From: a virus
Length of the DNA: 64,000 bases
Virus record (IMG/VR): IMGVR_UViG_3300037961_005793
Coordinates: 1-64,000 of that record
Direction: 5' to 3' (one strand)
Shown: piece after piece, positions 25,069 through 34,376 of the stretch
Layout of the letters: each line of letters opens with the position of its first letter
Position numbering within the stretch: position 1 is the stretch's first letter
The notes under the pieces: model-generated
Seen by the model: the letters and a program-made list of their open reading frames with translations, nothing else
The model's database searches: none
What the model was told of the DNA's origin: nothing
Position numbers and translations under genes: made by a program

Positions 25069-25890
25069 TTAGACCTCTTGACCGTCAGGTAAGAGGTAGT
25101 TCCGTACTCGCTCTATTCTAAGGGCTGCCTCTGGAAGTTTTGAAACTGGATAAGACGTAATTAAGTGATCCTCACGTCCTAGCATGTCTGTGTTACCTTC
25201 TTTTGGCACAAAATCATCACATAGTTTCTGAACTTCTGGTTTATCCCAAATGTAATACTCCGCGATATTACGAAGCTTTGTTTTACGACGATCGCTGTCG
25301 CCCATCCAGCTCAAGTGCCAACCTGCATCTCGGTCGCCTACATACCAGTTATTCGTAGTAGCCCTCAACGATGAAAGAGTTCCAAAATCTCTTAGTTGAC
25401 CGACAGTCGCCGCAGTGCCGCACCGCCAATCGAACTTTTCTCCTTCAGGCGAGACGAGCTGGCGGTCGGCTCTTCCGTAATGCATAGACATAGATAATCT
25501 GACAGTCTTATCACAGTGAGTATCAACTGCTTCCTTAATCTCCTTCAGTTTTTCTGGGTTTGCGATCTCATCACAGTCACTACATATGAAATAAGCGTCA
25601 TCGGGCAACATGAATAAACCCACACTCAGAGCATCTCGCTGTCCTCGCTCTCGTACCCATGGGTCAGGAGCTTCTTCGTAAGAAGGTAGTTCTACGTGCA
25701 GAACTTGAATCTTTTCTTCAGGCAGACCCAGTTCCTTAATGGTTTCTACGCAAGTGAATTCTTTAGGATCACCTCTGTGTGTGCGGTTTGCGTCTGTAAT
25801 TAAAAAACCATCTACATGGTCTTTAAGGGTTTCTACGCGAAGCTCAAGAATCTCTCTTTCGTTGAAGTAAGGAAAGCAATCGATCAGCAC
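25069..25890 (-). CDS. GT17-type glycosyltransferase
   Basis: 273 residues from a GTG. DCFPYFNEREILELRVETLK, FLITDANRTHRGDPK, RERGQRDAL and FICSDCDEIANPEKL are hallmarks of glycosyltransferase family 17 (beta-1,4-N-acetylglucosaminyltransferase type), with the DCDE acid cluster as probable metal/nucleotide site. It would transfer a sugar, perhaps onto virion or host surface glycans. It lies between the portal gene and a small gene, in a set of sugar enzymes. Confidence 0.8.
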   Translation of the reverse strand: MLIDCFPYFNEREILELRVETLKDHVDGFLITDANRTHRGDPKEFTCVETIKELGLPEEKIQVLHVELPSYEEAPDPWVRERGQRDALSVGLFMLPDDAYFICSDCDEIANPEKLKEIKEAVDTHCDKTVRLSMSMHYGRADRQLVSPEGEKFDWRCGTAATVGQLRDFGTLSSLRATTNNWYVGDRDAGWHLSWMGDSDRRKTKLRNIAEYYIWDKPEVQKLCDDFVPKEGNTDMLGREDHLITSYPVSKLPEAALRIERVRNYLLPDGQEV

Positions 25891-25920
25891 TGCGCCAAAG
25901 CTTAGTAGCAGTATGTTACC

Positions 25921-26226
25921 TCAATTTTGCTCTGCATCACCCATGGCAAAACGTTTTTTACTTCTTTCAAGAAGTAAGTTTTTCATATCTTCTGTGTCCT
26001 GATCTTCTGGAGGAATGGATTCTGTTTGAAATTGTGCAGCTCCGTCGTTAGTCGAAGGCATTTCCGGAGGTGTGGGACCACCCACCTCTTGGTTAAAACT
26101 ACTTTGTTCGTAAGACTCAAAGTCTTCAGTTACAGGTTGCTCTTGTGCTCTCTGTTTATTTGCAGCACCGACCGCCTGGGCGTACCTCTTGGCGAGAATA
26201 TTACCGAACTCTTGAAAATCGCTCAT
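25921..26226 (-). CDS. Hypothetical acidic, disordered small protein
   Basis: 101 residues. Gln/Glu/Ser/Pro-rich middle with short helices at both ends (ILAKRYAQAVGAANKQRAQE, NLLLERSKKRFAMG). Its start overlaps the preceding stop. Possibly a small head-assembly or terminase partner by position; no family recognised. Confidence 0.55.
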   Translation of the reverse strand: MSDFQEFGNILAKRYAQAVGAANKQRAQEQPVTEDFESYEQSSFNQEVGGPTPPEMPSTNDGAAQFQTESIPPEDQDTEDMKNLLLERSKKRFAMGDAEQN

Positions 26227-26513
26227 TAGTAAAGAACGACAACGCCGTTAACAGATCCGCCACTTAATGTTACGGCACCCCACTCCAGCTGCATGTCACC
26301 AGCAACATTTTCTACGTGGAGGTACTCGTTAACAGCCATGTCGTTTAAGCGAACATAAAAGTCATCAGTTCCGGGGGTGCTTTTTGATTCAACAAAAAGT
26401 GCCCTACAAGTACCAAAAGTCGTCTCACCGTCAGCAGGCGTCCAAACAAACCCACTACACATCGGCAGTCGAGAAGTCTGTCCGTATACCGTCCCAAAAG
26501 CGCGGATGTCCAT
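26226..26513 (-). CDS. Small beta-rich structural protein
   Basis: 95 residues, almost all beta strand (FYVRLNDMAVNEYLHVEN, LSGGSVNGVVVLY). Resembles small decoration or fibre-tip proteins. ATGA overlap with the downstream gene. No family recognised. Confidence 0.6.
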   Translation of the reverse strand: MDIRAFGTVYGQTSRLPMCSGFVWTPADGETTFGTCRALFVESKSTPGTDDFYVRLNDMAVNEYLHVENVAGDMQLEWGAVTLSGGSVNGVVVLY

Positions 26514-26530
26514 GAAGGATTATTTTTTTA

Positions 26531-26746
26531 TCAGTCTAACGTGCTTATTTCGATAAGTTTACTCAAGTACCACTGAGCTTTTTTCAGGTCCTCTACTCCG
26601 TTCTTGTGTTGAAACCGCCAGAGGTATTTAAAGCAAGAGAGGTGGCAAAAAGACTTGACCCCTTCAACACCTGCTGCTGACATCATCGCGTCTATGCACT
26701 CGATGTCACCTTGTGAGTAGTGTGCGGGATGGTTTACTGCTTCCAT
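26531..26746 (-). CDS. DUF3310 protein
   Basis: 71 residues. VNHPAHYSQGDIECIDAMMS, then FKYLWRFQHKNG and DLKKAQWYLSKLI, is the full DUF3310 pattern, a small phage family sometimes labelled nucleotide-kinase-like without proof. It overlaps the glycosyltransferase-like gene upstream by one base. Confidence 0.85.
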   Translation of the reverse strand: MEAVNHPAHYSQGDIECIDAMMSAAGVEGVKSFCHLSCFKYLWRFQHKNGVEDLKKAQWYLSKLIEISTLD

Positions 26747-27618
26747 TACGTCAAAAACATGTTTTCGGTATGAATGGTATCTGATCCTTCGTATAAAGCA
26801 GGGGAGTATTTAACATCAAGATGTCTAACCAAACCGCACGGGTGAATCTGAACTGAATCACCGCATTTAATTAACGGCACAACTCGACGGTGCTCTTGGT
26901 TCGGTTTCAAACCCTCAAAAGCTAAACCCATAGAACTTCGGTCAGCGATCGGCCAGTTACGTTTGCCGACCACACGGTGACTCAGTTGAGGATGACAGCT
27001 TTCACTTTTTATATATTTCTCAGCATCTTCCTGGTCGAGAATCATCAAACCTGCGTAAGGGTTGCCTAGAGATGTGAAGCCAATAAAGTTCTTGTCGTTT
27101 GGCGTCAGTATCGTCCCGCATTCGTAAGGGATATCACCCCACACATCGGGGGTAAGTCCATAAAGGTCCCACTTTTTGTAATTATCAAAAGGTATATCTA
27201 GATCTCTGTACTCTTCATATCGGCAAAAACCAGGCTCAAGATTTAAAGGTTTGAGCACATCTTTGTAATCACGCCAGTAGACGAACTGTTTAGAGCCAAA
27301 GAGCATATCATTTTCTGAATACATATAAAAGTCATATTTTTTATCTCTTACTGCTTTTACAAAACTGGGTTTGTGAGCCCAACAAAGTGCGAAGCCTGCG
27401 TAGGACTCATCTGCGACTGTGAAGCTAACCCTGTCGAGGTGAACATGACTTCCAACAATTAAAGAGAATTCGTCAAGATCATACGAGTGCTCGTGATCGA
27501 TGAAAAACTCTACATAAACCCTCAGAGGTAGAGTTTCGTAAGCTCGTAGGGCAGCAAGTGTCTTCTCGATACGAGCAAGGGGGTTGTGGGCAGTGACGGC
27601 TATATAAATAGATTGCAT
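26746..27618 (-). CDS. GT-A-like glycosyltransferase
   Basis: 290 residues. N-terminal IYIAVTAHNPLARIEKTLAA and YVEFFIDHEH fit the nucleotide-sugar half of a GT-A fold; FYMYSENDMLF looks like the acidic metal-binding strand (END in place of DxD). The C-terminal half is Tyr/Trp/Gly-rich (PYAGLMILDQEDAEKYI). The exact family is not recognised. It overlaps the terminase stop. Confidence 0.6.
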   Translation of the reverse strand: MQSIYIAVTAHNPLARIEKTLAALRAYETLPLRVYVEFFIDHEHSYDLDEFSLIVGSHVHLDRVSFTVADESYAGFALCWAHKPSFVKAVRDKKYDFYMYSENDMLFGSKQFVYWRDYKDVLKPLNLEPGFCRYEEYRDLDIPFDNYKKWDLYGLTPDVWGDIPYECGTILTPNDKNFIGFTSLGNPYAGLMILDQEDAEKYIKSESCHPQLSHRVVGKRNWPIADRSSMGLAFEGLKPNQEHRRVVPLIKCGDSVQIHPCGLVRHLDVKYSPALYEGSDTIHTENMFLT

Positions 27619-29138
27619 CAGTACTCGACGTTGTAGTTGCCTCGTCTTTGGAGGTAGTTAATCAGATGCGTGTAAGCATCGAGCAAGTCATCGTGAGATG
27701 TTGCACCGACGTTCACGATCTGATCCATTAAAGCATCGAACTTACGGTATTTATTAAAGGTAACTTTTTTGTTTTCTAAAATTCCAAGGGTGCCTCTGAA
27801 CCTGGCGATCTTGTCGCCCCTAAACCCTTTAACTTCGTGGATATTTAAGTTGCTTAACCCTCGCTCAACAAGAAGCACACGTTTTAAATCCGCCGCAAGT
27901 GACGCCTGATATGCAACTGCTTCAACTACAAGTGTGATTGTTGAGTAAGTCGGAAAATACTGATCACCTTGTAGCTCTAGGATTCCCCATTCCACAAGCA
28001 TGTCGCACAGCAAATCGATTTTTTCTAAGTTTCCAATCGACCTGACCTGATGAGAGTCGATAATGAAATATTTATCCTTTAGTCGTCCTCCTAGAACAAA
28101 AGCTGTGTAGTCAGAAGTCTCATTCTTACTAGCTGACAAGTCGATACCGACTGCAAGGGTGTCGAACTCAGTTTCAACTTCGCCTTTAACAAGAAGATCA
28201 GGTGAAAGAACAAGATCAGATGTCATCACCGGCTGTTGCTGATACTGGTAAGCAAACGCAACAGGATCTAATTCTTTTTGACCCATAAGGTAACTAACAG
28301 ACCATTGCTCAGGCCAATAACTGACAGGTTCACCTTGTTTGTCGTACGTAAGGGCCTCCTGAGCCACCTGTTTCCAGCCTTTTTTAGGGATAAACATGGT
28401 CTTGTGGATATCCAAAGGATGGAATCTCGTGCCTAGACAAATCGAACGGCCACCCTCAAAAACAATCGGAGCGATAACTGACGACCAGTTGTTATTCATC
28501 TCTTCCCGTACAGCGGGGTTTTTGATGTCAGAGCTTGATTTAATGGGGTCATCCACGATCACGAGGTGTGCCCTTTTCGAGGTAATAGATCCTCGAAGAC
28601 CTGCTGCACGAAGTGTGAATTCTTCATCACCGATCCTGTCGATTCCGGCGTAGTCAAAGTCGATTGACCAACCGATGTCGCTCTGCATACCTGCTTTGAG
28701 CTTTACCTTTGGAAATATTTTTTTAAACGTGGATGAGTCGATGATCTGCTTGATGATTCGACTCTTGGGGATAGCAGTAGCGATGTTGTAAGAACAATAG
28801 ATAATCTGCAGAGGACGTTGTGCAGTTGTGTGCTTACCGATAACCCAAGCTGTAAATAGGTTAAGGACAGTCGATTTAGCCGAACCTCGGGGGCTCAGAA
28901 TATCAAGATTTGGCCCTGCGATATCTATTAGATATTTATTGCTGTCTCCTGTAATCAGTTCCTGATGCCACTCCAGCATATGCTTCGCTGGAGGTTTATC
29001 AAGAAGTGTACAGAATGTCAAAAAGTCATCCTGAGCACGATGAAAAACACTATCTATCGCAGAGTCATTACTATCGATAGCCCTTTGTGCTCGTGCTTTA
29101 AGAGCACGTCGATATGCGTAAGTTTCTCTACTAGGCAT
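27618..29138 (-). CDS. terL: Large terminase subunit
   Basis: 506 residues. Walker A SPRGSAKST (82-90), Walker B LVIVDD (192-197), coupling motif SICLGTR (232-238), and RNase H-like nuclease acids D333 (GIDLSASK), E406 (VVEAVAYQ) and D483/D487 (SHDDLLDAY). This motor cuts and packages DNA through the portal. The gene starts 45 nt from a divergent glycosyltransferase gene. Typical length. Confidence 0.93.
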   Translation of the reverse strand: MPSRETYAYRRALKARAQRAIDSNDSAIDSVFHRAQDDFLTFCTLLDKPPAKHMLEWHQELITGDSNKYLIDIAGPNLDILSPRGSAKSTVLNLFTAWVIGKHTTAQRPLQIIYCSYNIATAIPKSRIIKQIIDSSTFKKIFPKVKLKAGMQSDIGWSIDFDYAGIDRIGDEEFTLRAAGLRGSITSKRAHLVIVDDPIKSSSDIKNPAVREEMNNNWSSVIAPIVFEGGRSICLGTRFHPLDIHKTMFIPKKGWKQVAQEALTYDKQGEPVSYWPEQWSVSYLMGQKELDPVAFAYQYQQQPVMTSDLVLSPDLLVKGEVETEFDTLAVGIDLSASKNETSDYTAFVLGGRLKDKYFIIDSHQVRSIGNLEKIDLLCDMLVEWGILELQGDQYFPTYSTITLVVEAVAYQASLAADLKRVLLVERGLSNLNIHEVKGFRGDKIARFRGTLGILENKKVTFNKYRKFDALMDQIVNVGATSHDDLLDAYTHLINYLQRRGNYNVEY

Positions 29139-29183
29139 TTTCTTAAGACTGCTCGTATACTGTTAGCGAAATTCTAACTCTGT

Positions 29184-30350
29184 ATGGCAAAGATACTCTG
29201 GTACGGTGATGCTGTTTCTAATACTGGCTTCGCTCGTGTAACCCATAGCGTTCTGAACCATTTAAAGAAAGATAATGAAGTCGTGGTGTATGGAATTAAC
29301 TACCAAGGAGATCCTCACGACTATCCATTCAAAATTTACCCTGCATCAGCCCACAACCCTGGAGATCGCTTCGGGGTGGGACGCATTCAGCAAATTGTTG
29401 AAAAAGAAAAACCTGACTTCTTTATCTGTTTAAACGACATCTGGATCTGTAACCAGATCTGGGAACGCATTCACTTTCTCAAGGCTCAGTTCGACTTTAA
29501 ATTTATTGCATACTTCCCTACCGATTCTGAGTGGTATCCGATGCCTATGCTTCGGTACATCAAAGACTGGGATTTTGCGATCACCTTTACCATTGAGCAA
29601 GCTCAACGCTTGATGGCCCACGGAGTTCAACCCAAGAAAATGGGAGTGGTTCCCCATGGGCTAGACCGTGACAAGTTCTTTGAGATCGATCAAACCGAAG
29701 CTCGCAAACGTCTCGGATTACCTCAAGACAAATTCATTGTCTTCAACGGCAACCGTAATCAGCCACGTAAATGTATCGACCAGACAATTAAGGCGTTTGC
29801 TGAGTTCTGTGTAGATAAAGAAGATGCTCTTCTCTACCTAAACATGGCTGAGAAAGACCTTGGCTGGCACATTAAAGAACTGCTTGAAACAGAGCTTCGT
29901 AGACGAGGGGTAGACCCGACTCAACGAGTGGCTTTGACTCCAAATATGAATTATCACGCTGCTCCACCAGACGAAGCACTTAATCTCATCTACAACGCTT
30001 GCGACGTTGGTATTAACACCGCAAACGGTGAAGGCTGGGGTTTAGTTCCTTTCGAACACGCGATGTGTCGTAAAGCGCAAGTAGTGCCTAACCATACTTC
30101 CTGTAAGGACATCTGGAACGGAAGCGCATTACTTATTGATATCGGAGCCTGGGTAAACGACAAAGATCTAAACGTTGAGCGCGGCATTATCGACTACAAG
30201 CATGCCGCAAAACTACTGACAGATCTTTACGAGGACGAAACCTATCGCCAAAAAGTTGCAGACGATTGTTACAGAGTGACCCAAAACCCCCAGTACCGCT
30301 GGGAAGCTGTTGCTGAAGGTTTTGCCAAAGCTATGGAGGTGCTCAAGTGA
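29184..30350 (+). CDS. GT4-family glycosyltransferase
   Basis: 388 residues. ILWYGDAVSNTGFARVTHSV is the N-terminal Rossmann loop; VVPHGLDRDKF and FNGNRNQPRKCIDQTIKAF mark the C-terminal donor domain; GEGWGLVPFEHAM contains the Glu-x7-Glu pair of GT4 enzymes. It should be a retaining transferase using a nucleotide sugar. A TATACT lies at 29156-29161 as a possible -10. Coupled to the next gene (GTG overlapping its stop). Confidence 0.85.
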   Translation: MAKILWYGDAVSNTGFARVTHSVLNHLKKDNEVVVYGINYQGDPHDYPFKIYPASAHNPGDRFGVGRIQQIVEKEKPDFFICLNDIWICNQIWERIHFLKAQFDFKFIAYFPTDSEWYPMPMLRYIKDWDFAITFTIEQAQRLMAHGVQPKKMGVVPHGLDRDKFFEIDQTEARKRLGLPQDKFIVFNGNRNQPRKCIDQTIKAFAEFCVDKEDALLYLNMAEKDLGWHIKELLETELRRRGVDPTQRVALTPNMNYHAAPPDEALNLIYNACDVGINTANGEGWGLVPFEHAMCRKAQVVPNHTSCKDIWNGSALLIDIGAWVNDKDLNVERGIIDYKHAAKLLTDLYEDETYRQKVADDCYRVTQNPQYRWEAVAEGFAKAMEVLK

Positions 30351-31459
30351 CTCAGCAAGCACGTTACGAGACTATGCTCAGCTACGTCGAGCACCCGGTC
30401 GACATTCGTTCAGGGTCAGGGTATCCCACGGTTTATCAGCAAGCGTCGGACATCGGAGGTACGTTCACACGTATCAAATACGGTCTGCCTGATCAATCAG
30501 TAGCAAACTTCAGTCCCTGTTTAATTTCTCACAAGGGTCATCGCTTGATCACCTGGAGAAACCAACCAGAGGCTTTCACATTTAGGCACGACAGCAAATA
30601 TTTTTACTACAACAACACTCCTACTGAGGTTTATGTTGGTGAGTTGATCGGGGACGAAACAATTATCGGAGCGAAGAAAATTCGCGAAAATCCTCATCGG
30701 CTTAGCTACGAGGATCCACGTCTCTTTATCGCTCCTGACGACAATCTCTACTTGCAGTTCATCACGAGTTCCTACGCAAGCAAGTACGACTCATCAAAGC
30801 ACAAAATGGTGAATCAACCAAAAGTGTGTGTAGGGCGTGTGGACGACTTCGGTAAAGTCGTTGACTGTGTTTACCCACCAGCAGGAGATAACCTTACTGA
30901 AGGTAAACCTGAGAAGAACTGGTGTTTTTTCAGCGAAGATCAAAATCTTCGTCTGCTTTATTCGACGATCCCTCTAACGATCAAAACCCCTGGACAACCC
31001 GACAAAACTATCGATTCAAGTAGCCTTAAAAAGGTTACTGGAGAGTATCCAACTTTTAATTCTACATCACCCATCAAAATCGGCAACGAATGGCTCGTAT
31101 TTTTTCACTGGAAATATATGGCCTTCGACAGCAAACATCAGATTACATACCTTCTGTACCACTTAGGAGCGTATACGCTTGACGAAAACTTTACCAAAAT
31201 TACTCGTCAATGCACTGAAGCCCTATTTAGCGGTTCTACAAACGACCGTTTGACCTGGTGGACAGACGTTACAGGGCGTCCAATCTCTAAACAACCCGCT
31301 TGTGTGCTGCCTTTTGGAGGTATTTATAACGAAGAAGACGACGAGATTGAACTAGCTCTTGGGGTCAACGACTCCTTCATGGGTATCTTCAAGTGCCCCC
31401 TCGTCAACATTCTCGCTCTCCTGGAGCCCACGGAAGTAGGCACAAATGAGATCTCTTAG
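30347..31459 (+). CDS. Five-bladed beta-propeller glycosidase/phosphorylase-like protein
   Basis: 370 residues from a GTG preceded by GGAGGT. VANFSPCLISHKGHRLITWR, YEDPRLFIAPDDNLYLQF, NWCFFSEDQNLRLLYS and YPTFNSTSPIKIGNEWLVFF follow the blade pattern of the GH130/GH43-like propellers; EDPRLF is a usual active-site strand. It may process or bind mannosides made by the neighbouring transferases. Specificity cannot be told. The last 108 nt overlap a convergent gene. Confidence 0.6.
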   Translation: MTQQARYETMLSYVEHPVDIRSGSGYPTVYQQASDIGGTFTRIKYGLPDQSVANFSPCLISHKGHRLITWRNQPEAFTFRHDSKYFYYNNTPTEVYVGELIGDETIIGAKKIRENPHRLSYEDPRLFIAPDDNLYLQFITSSYASKYDSSKHKMVNQPKVCVGRVDDFGKVVDCVYPPAGDNLTEGKPEKNWCFFSEDQNLRLLYSTIPLTIKTPGQPDKTIDSSSLKKVTGEYPTFNSTSPIKIGNEWLVFFHWKYMAFDSKHQITYLLYHLGAYTLDENFTKITRQCTEALFSGSTNDRLTWWTDVTGRPISKQPACVLPFGGIYNEEDDEIELALGVNDSFMGIFKCPLVNILALLEPTEVGTNEIS

Positions 31460-31567
31460 CTCGTTATAGCGTAAGTACCAGTCAGGTATGAGACCATAGT
31501 GGGGTAGACACTCTCTATCCCACTCTGTGTTCTCGATGTAATCGATAATTTCTTGACGACTGCTCAA
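31352..31567 (-). CDS. Small hypothetical protein
   Basis: 71 residues, helical start (SSRQEIIDYIENTEWDREC) with aromatic middle. ATGA overlap with the stop of the upstream gene supports it, despite the 108-nt overlap with the convergent propeller gene. No family recognised. Confidence 0.55.
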   Translation of the reverse strand: MSSRQEIIDYIENTEWDRECLPHYGLIPDWYLRYNELRDLICAYFRGLQESENVDEGALEDTHEGVVDPKS

Positions 31568-32088
31568 GACTTCTCTTCACGCTCGATAGTCGACCAAACC
31601 ACTAACGAGGCGTCCTCTAACAGGGATGCCACGGTTGGGGCGTCTTCGAAACTATTCAGAAGCTCACGTAAACAACGATCCGCACCAGCAAGCAAAAGAC
31701 CGCGACGATCAAGACCGTCAGTGAGCTGTCGTACGGCCTGAATATGTGATCTGAGTTCTTTTTGAAGTACGCTGATTTTCGTCGCTGCTGTGGCATGGTC
31801 GAGCATCCCTGTAAGGGTCATCTGCCTTACGTTATCGATATCGGTTTTCAAGGAATCGATCTCGATTAACAAGACCTTGCGTAAATCCTGCTTTGGGTAC
31901 TTCTCTTGAATCCAAGCAGTGATATCTGCAATCGAGCCCTCGTACGAAGGGCGCATGAAACGAGCATACAAATAAGACTCAATATCACTCGTCGCGTTCT
32001 TTGCGTAGTGAAGAAAAGAGTCTTTTTGGGTTTTGTCGAGCGACTGCAGCCAGTCAGCCACAGTGGCTTGAACTTCAGTATCGATCAT
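31564..32088 (-). CDS. Helical protein, possible small terminase
   Basis: 174 residues with an N-terminal helical bundle (ATVADWLQSLDKTQKDSFLH), a possible HTH (GSIADITAWIQEKYPKQD) and a long coiled coil (RKVLLIEIDSLKTDIDNVRQ). Size and HTH-plus-coiled-coil order fit small terminases, and no other candidate is seen, but the large subunit is 2.4 kb away. The assignment is tentative. Confidence 0.5.
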   Translation of the reverse strand: MIDTEVQATVADWLQSLDKTQKDSFLHYAKNATSDIESYLYARFMRPSYEGSIADITAWIQEKYPKQDLRKVLLIEIDSLKTDIDNVRQMTLTGMLDHATAATKISVLQKELRSHIQAVRQLTDGLDRRGLLLAGADRCLRELLNSFEDAPTVASLLEDASLVVWSTIEREEKS

Positions 32089-32903
32089 GCAAAGAAGTTG
32101 TGACCCGACATTGCCCTAGCCTGAGCATCTCTACGAAGATTAATAGTGGCGGCAGTGTTTCCCCTAATCAAAGCAAGTTTACCTTTGACGTTTGCTTGGT
32201 TACGCGTCAGATCACTAACGGTTTGGGCGTCGTTAAGAGCAAGGGCACCTGCAATACGTTGTGCGCCTGTCGCCAGATTACCTTCTGTAACTGCCCTGGT
32301 GCCCATCGCATAGTTCAAAGCATCAGCATATTTCTGGGCAATGTTGAGCTTGGCTCCTTCTTGTGCAGCTTTAATGCCTAAGTTGGTGCCTCCGAGAGCT
32401 TCGGCTAAACGATTATCTGCATTGAGAGAATCCGAAGCTGCTCTCGAAGCAAACGTTGGATTAAGCATCTCAGATGCCGTCTTCATCTGGCCGACTTCTG
32501 TCGCCAATGAACGACCAGCATCCAACATGCCCATAACTTCTCGCATCTGCCCTTGACGAGCAGCTTGAGAATCCGTGGCAGCATCTTTGAGAATGGTCTT
32601 TTGACCAGAACTCAAACCTTCAAAATAAGTGCCTAAGGCACCCATGTTTGCACCTTGTTGCTGTGCAAAACGTTGAGCTGCAAGAGTGAGCGGTACGTTA
32701 GCTGCTGCAGCTTGAGCACCATAGAGTGTAAAGTATTCACCAGGAATAGCGGCTTGAGCACCACCTCCTCCTCCACCGCTAGGAGAACTACCGCCGCCCC
32801 CACCGAGACCGCCGCTAAGTGCGCCTACTACAGCTCCGCCAGGGCCACCTGAAAGAAACCCGGTAGCACCACCGAAAAGTGCGCCAGGAAGATTGAAACC
32901 CAT
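32085..32903 (-). CDS. Internal virion-type protein
   Basis: 272 residues. A Gly-rich hydrophobic N-terminus (FGGATGFLSGGPGGAVVGAL) could insert in membrane; the rest is Ala/Gln-rich helix (AAQRFAQQQGANMGALGTYF). This is the pattern of ejection proteins that leave the particle with DNA. Starts 2 nt after the preceding gene ends. No family recognised. Confidence 0.6.
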   Translation of the reverse strand: MGFNLPGALFGGATGFLSGGPGGAVVGALSGGLGGGGGSSPSGGGGGGAQAAIPGEYFTLYGAQAAAANVPLTLAAQRFAQQQGANMGALGTYFEGLSSGQKTILKDAATDSQAARQGQMREVMGMLDAGRSLATEVGQMKTASEMLNPTFASRAASDSLNADNRLAEALGGTNLGIKAAQEGAKLNIAQKYADALNYAMGTRAVTEGNLATGAQRIAGALALNDAQTVSDLTRNQANVKGKLALIRGNTAATINLRRDAQARAMSGHNFFA

Positions 32904-32905
32904 GA

Positions 32906-33613
32906 TTAGTTAACCGCTTGACCAGGTTGGAAAGCACGCATCGCAGAGTCAGATGCGACGTTTAATGCACTTAAAACGTTAGCGTTAGGAGTCGCAGCGA
33001 GATAAGCGGTGTTCATCATGGCTGTTGCCATGACGGTGTTGGCGCGAATCTTCTCTTGCTGGATCTTGCGCCACCCGTCGATCACATCACGACGAGTCTT
33101 CTCCCTCATCTGACCCATCTGGGCCTTTGAAAGAAGATCGGTGGCGTACGCTAATTCCTGTTGCCTACGACGCATTGCGTCGTCTAGGTATTCAGGAGAA
33201 GTAATTCGGTCTTGTCGTTGACCTCTTTGTCGTATTTCTTCTCGAAGAACATCAACTAAACCACCCAACCCATTGGTTGTGGGTTGCGGCTGATCACCCG
33301 GTAATCTTGTTGTCCGTTGTGGTTCAATCTTTGAGGAGCCTGTATAAGGATCTACCGGTAATGTTTGTGCAGGAGCAGGAATTAACTCACCTTTTTCTAA
33401 ACGCTCTAGCTTACCGCGTACACTTTCAGCTCCTCCAGGGAGAAAACCGCCAAAAACATTTTTATCTAATTGACCGTAACCACGTTCGATAGCCCGCTCA
33501 ACCCCCTCGGGCAAAAATTTGAAGCCGTAGCGAGTAGGATCGAGCGGGTTATCTCCCATAGCCTCAGCCACGGAAGCAGCAAAAACTTGAGGGAGTCCTT
33601 CGTAAGTTGCCAT
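32906..33613 (-). CDS. Hypothetical virion-module protein
   Basis: 235 residues with a Pro/Arg-rich disordered middle and a long basic helix (MRRRQQELAYATDLLSKAQ). Similar in style to the neighbouring internal proteins. No family recognised. Confidence 0.6.
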   Translation of the reverse strand: MATYEGLPQVFAASVAEAMGDNPLDPTRYGFKFLPEGVERAIERGYGQLDKNVFGGFLPGGAESVRGKLERLEKGELIPAPAQTLPVDPYTGSSKIEPQRTTRLPGDQPQPTTNGLGGLVDVLREEIRQRGQRQDRITSPEYLDDAMRRRQQELAYATDLLSKAQMGQMREKTRRDVIDGWRKIQQEKIRANTVMATAMMNTAYLAATPNANVLSALNVASDSAMRAFQPGQAVN

Positions 33614-33618
33614 AATAT

Positions 33619-34140
33619 TCAGAAACCTCTGCTTAAGTTTGCAAGTGCCTGATTAGATCCTACTGGATCTTGAGCTAAAACTTTATTAATTGCAGTTTGA
33701 AGAGTTCTTTCTCCTTCTTGGCCCAAGTTTCCGAGAGTAGCAATGCCTTGACCGATATTCAGCTGTTCACCTTTAACGCGGGCGAGGTAGGCTTCTCGAC
33801 GCGCAGCTTCTTCAAGAGCAGCGTTATTACGCGCAATAGTTGTATCTAAGATCTGGTCAGCATCCAAGTATTCATAATTTGCTCCCATAGCATTGGCTGC
33901 TGCCCGAAGTTTATTTTGTTTTTCAACAAACTGGTATAAACCCAAAACATCAGACTGTGGAATAGTAAACTTACTTGCCGTACCTACTTGTGCCGGGGTG
34001 GAACGTAAAGCGCCTCCCTGACCAAAAAGCCCTTGGATTAAAGCTGCAGCCAGTGTGCTTCCACCTAAGGAATTTAAAAGACCAGCTTTAGTTAAGCCAG
34101 CAGCAGGAAGAGCAGGAAGGGCAGCAGCAGGACCAGGCAT
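33619..34140 (-). CDS. Ala/Gly-rich internal virion-type protein
   Basis: 173 residues; a hydrophobic Ala/Pro/Leu N-terminus (AALPALPAAGLTKAGLLNSL) is followed by charged helices (NNAALEEAARREAYLARVK). Probably an ejected or head-internal protein. One-base stop/start overlap with the upstream gene. Confidence 0.6.
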   Translation of the reverse strand: MPGPAAALPALPAAGLTKAGLLNSLGGSTLAAALIQGLFGQGGALRSTPAQVGTASKFTIPQSDVLGLYQFVEKQNKLRAAANAMGANYEYLDADQILDTTIARNNAALEEAARREAYLARVKGEQLNIGQGIATLGNLGQEGERTLQTAINKVLAQDPVGSNQALANLSRGF

Positions 34141-34376
34141 TAGTTCACTCCAGGTTTGTCGTACTGTGTTCCGCTAAGCGGTTTCTTTATCGATTTTAAG
34201 TCATTTTCACCAGGAAGCATCGGCGCAACTTGGGATTCCCTCTGCTGTCTAGAAGCAATAGCAGCTGTTTGTGGGAAGTTAGAAGCTAGATAACGACGTA
34301 AGAAGTCACCAGCATCCACACCGGGAACGTTGTTTCGAATGTCCCGTTCGCGTAGTTGTTGTTCGCGGTGGTTCAT
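34140..34376 (-). CDS. Small basic protein of the virion module
   Basis: 78 residues, charged N-terminus (NHREQQLRERDIRNNVPG) and Pro/Gln-rich end. One-base overlaps on both sides indicate coupled translation. No family recognised. Confidence 0.55.
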   Translation of the reverse strand: MNHREQQLRERDIRNNVPGVDAGDFLRRYLASNFPQTAAIASRQQRESQVAPMLPGENDLKSIKKPLSGTQYDKPGVN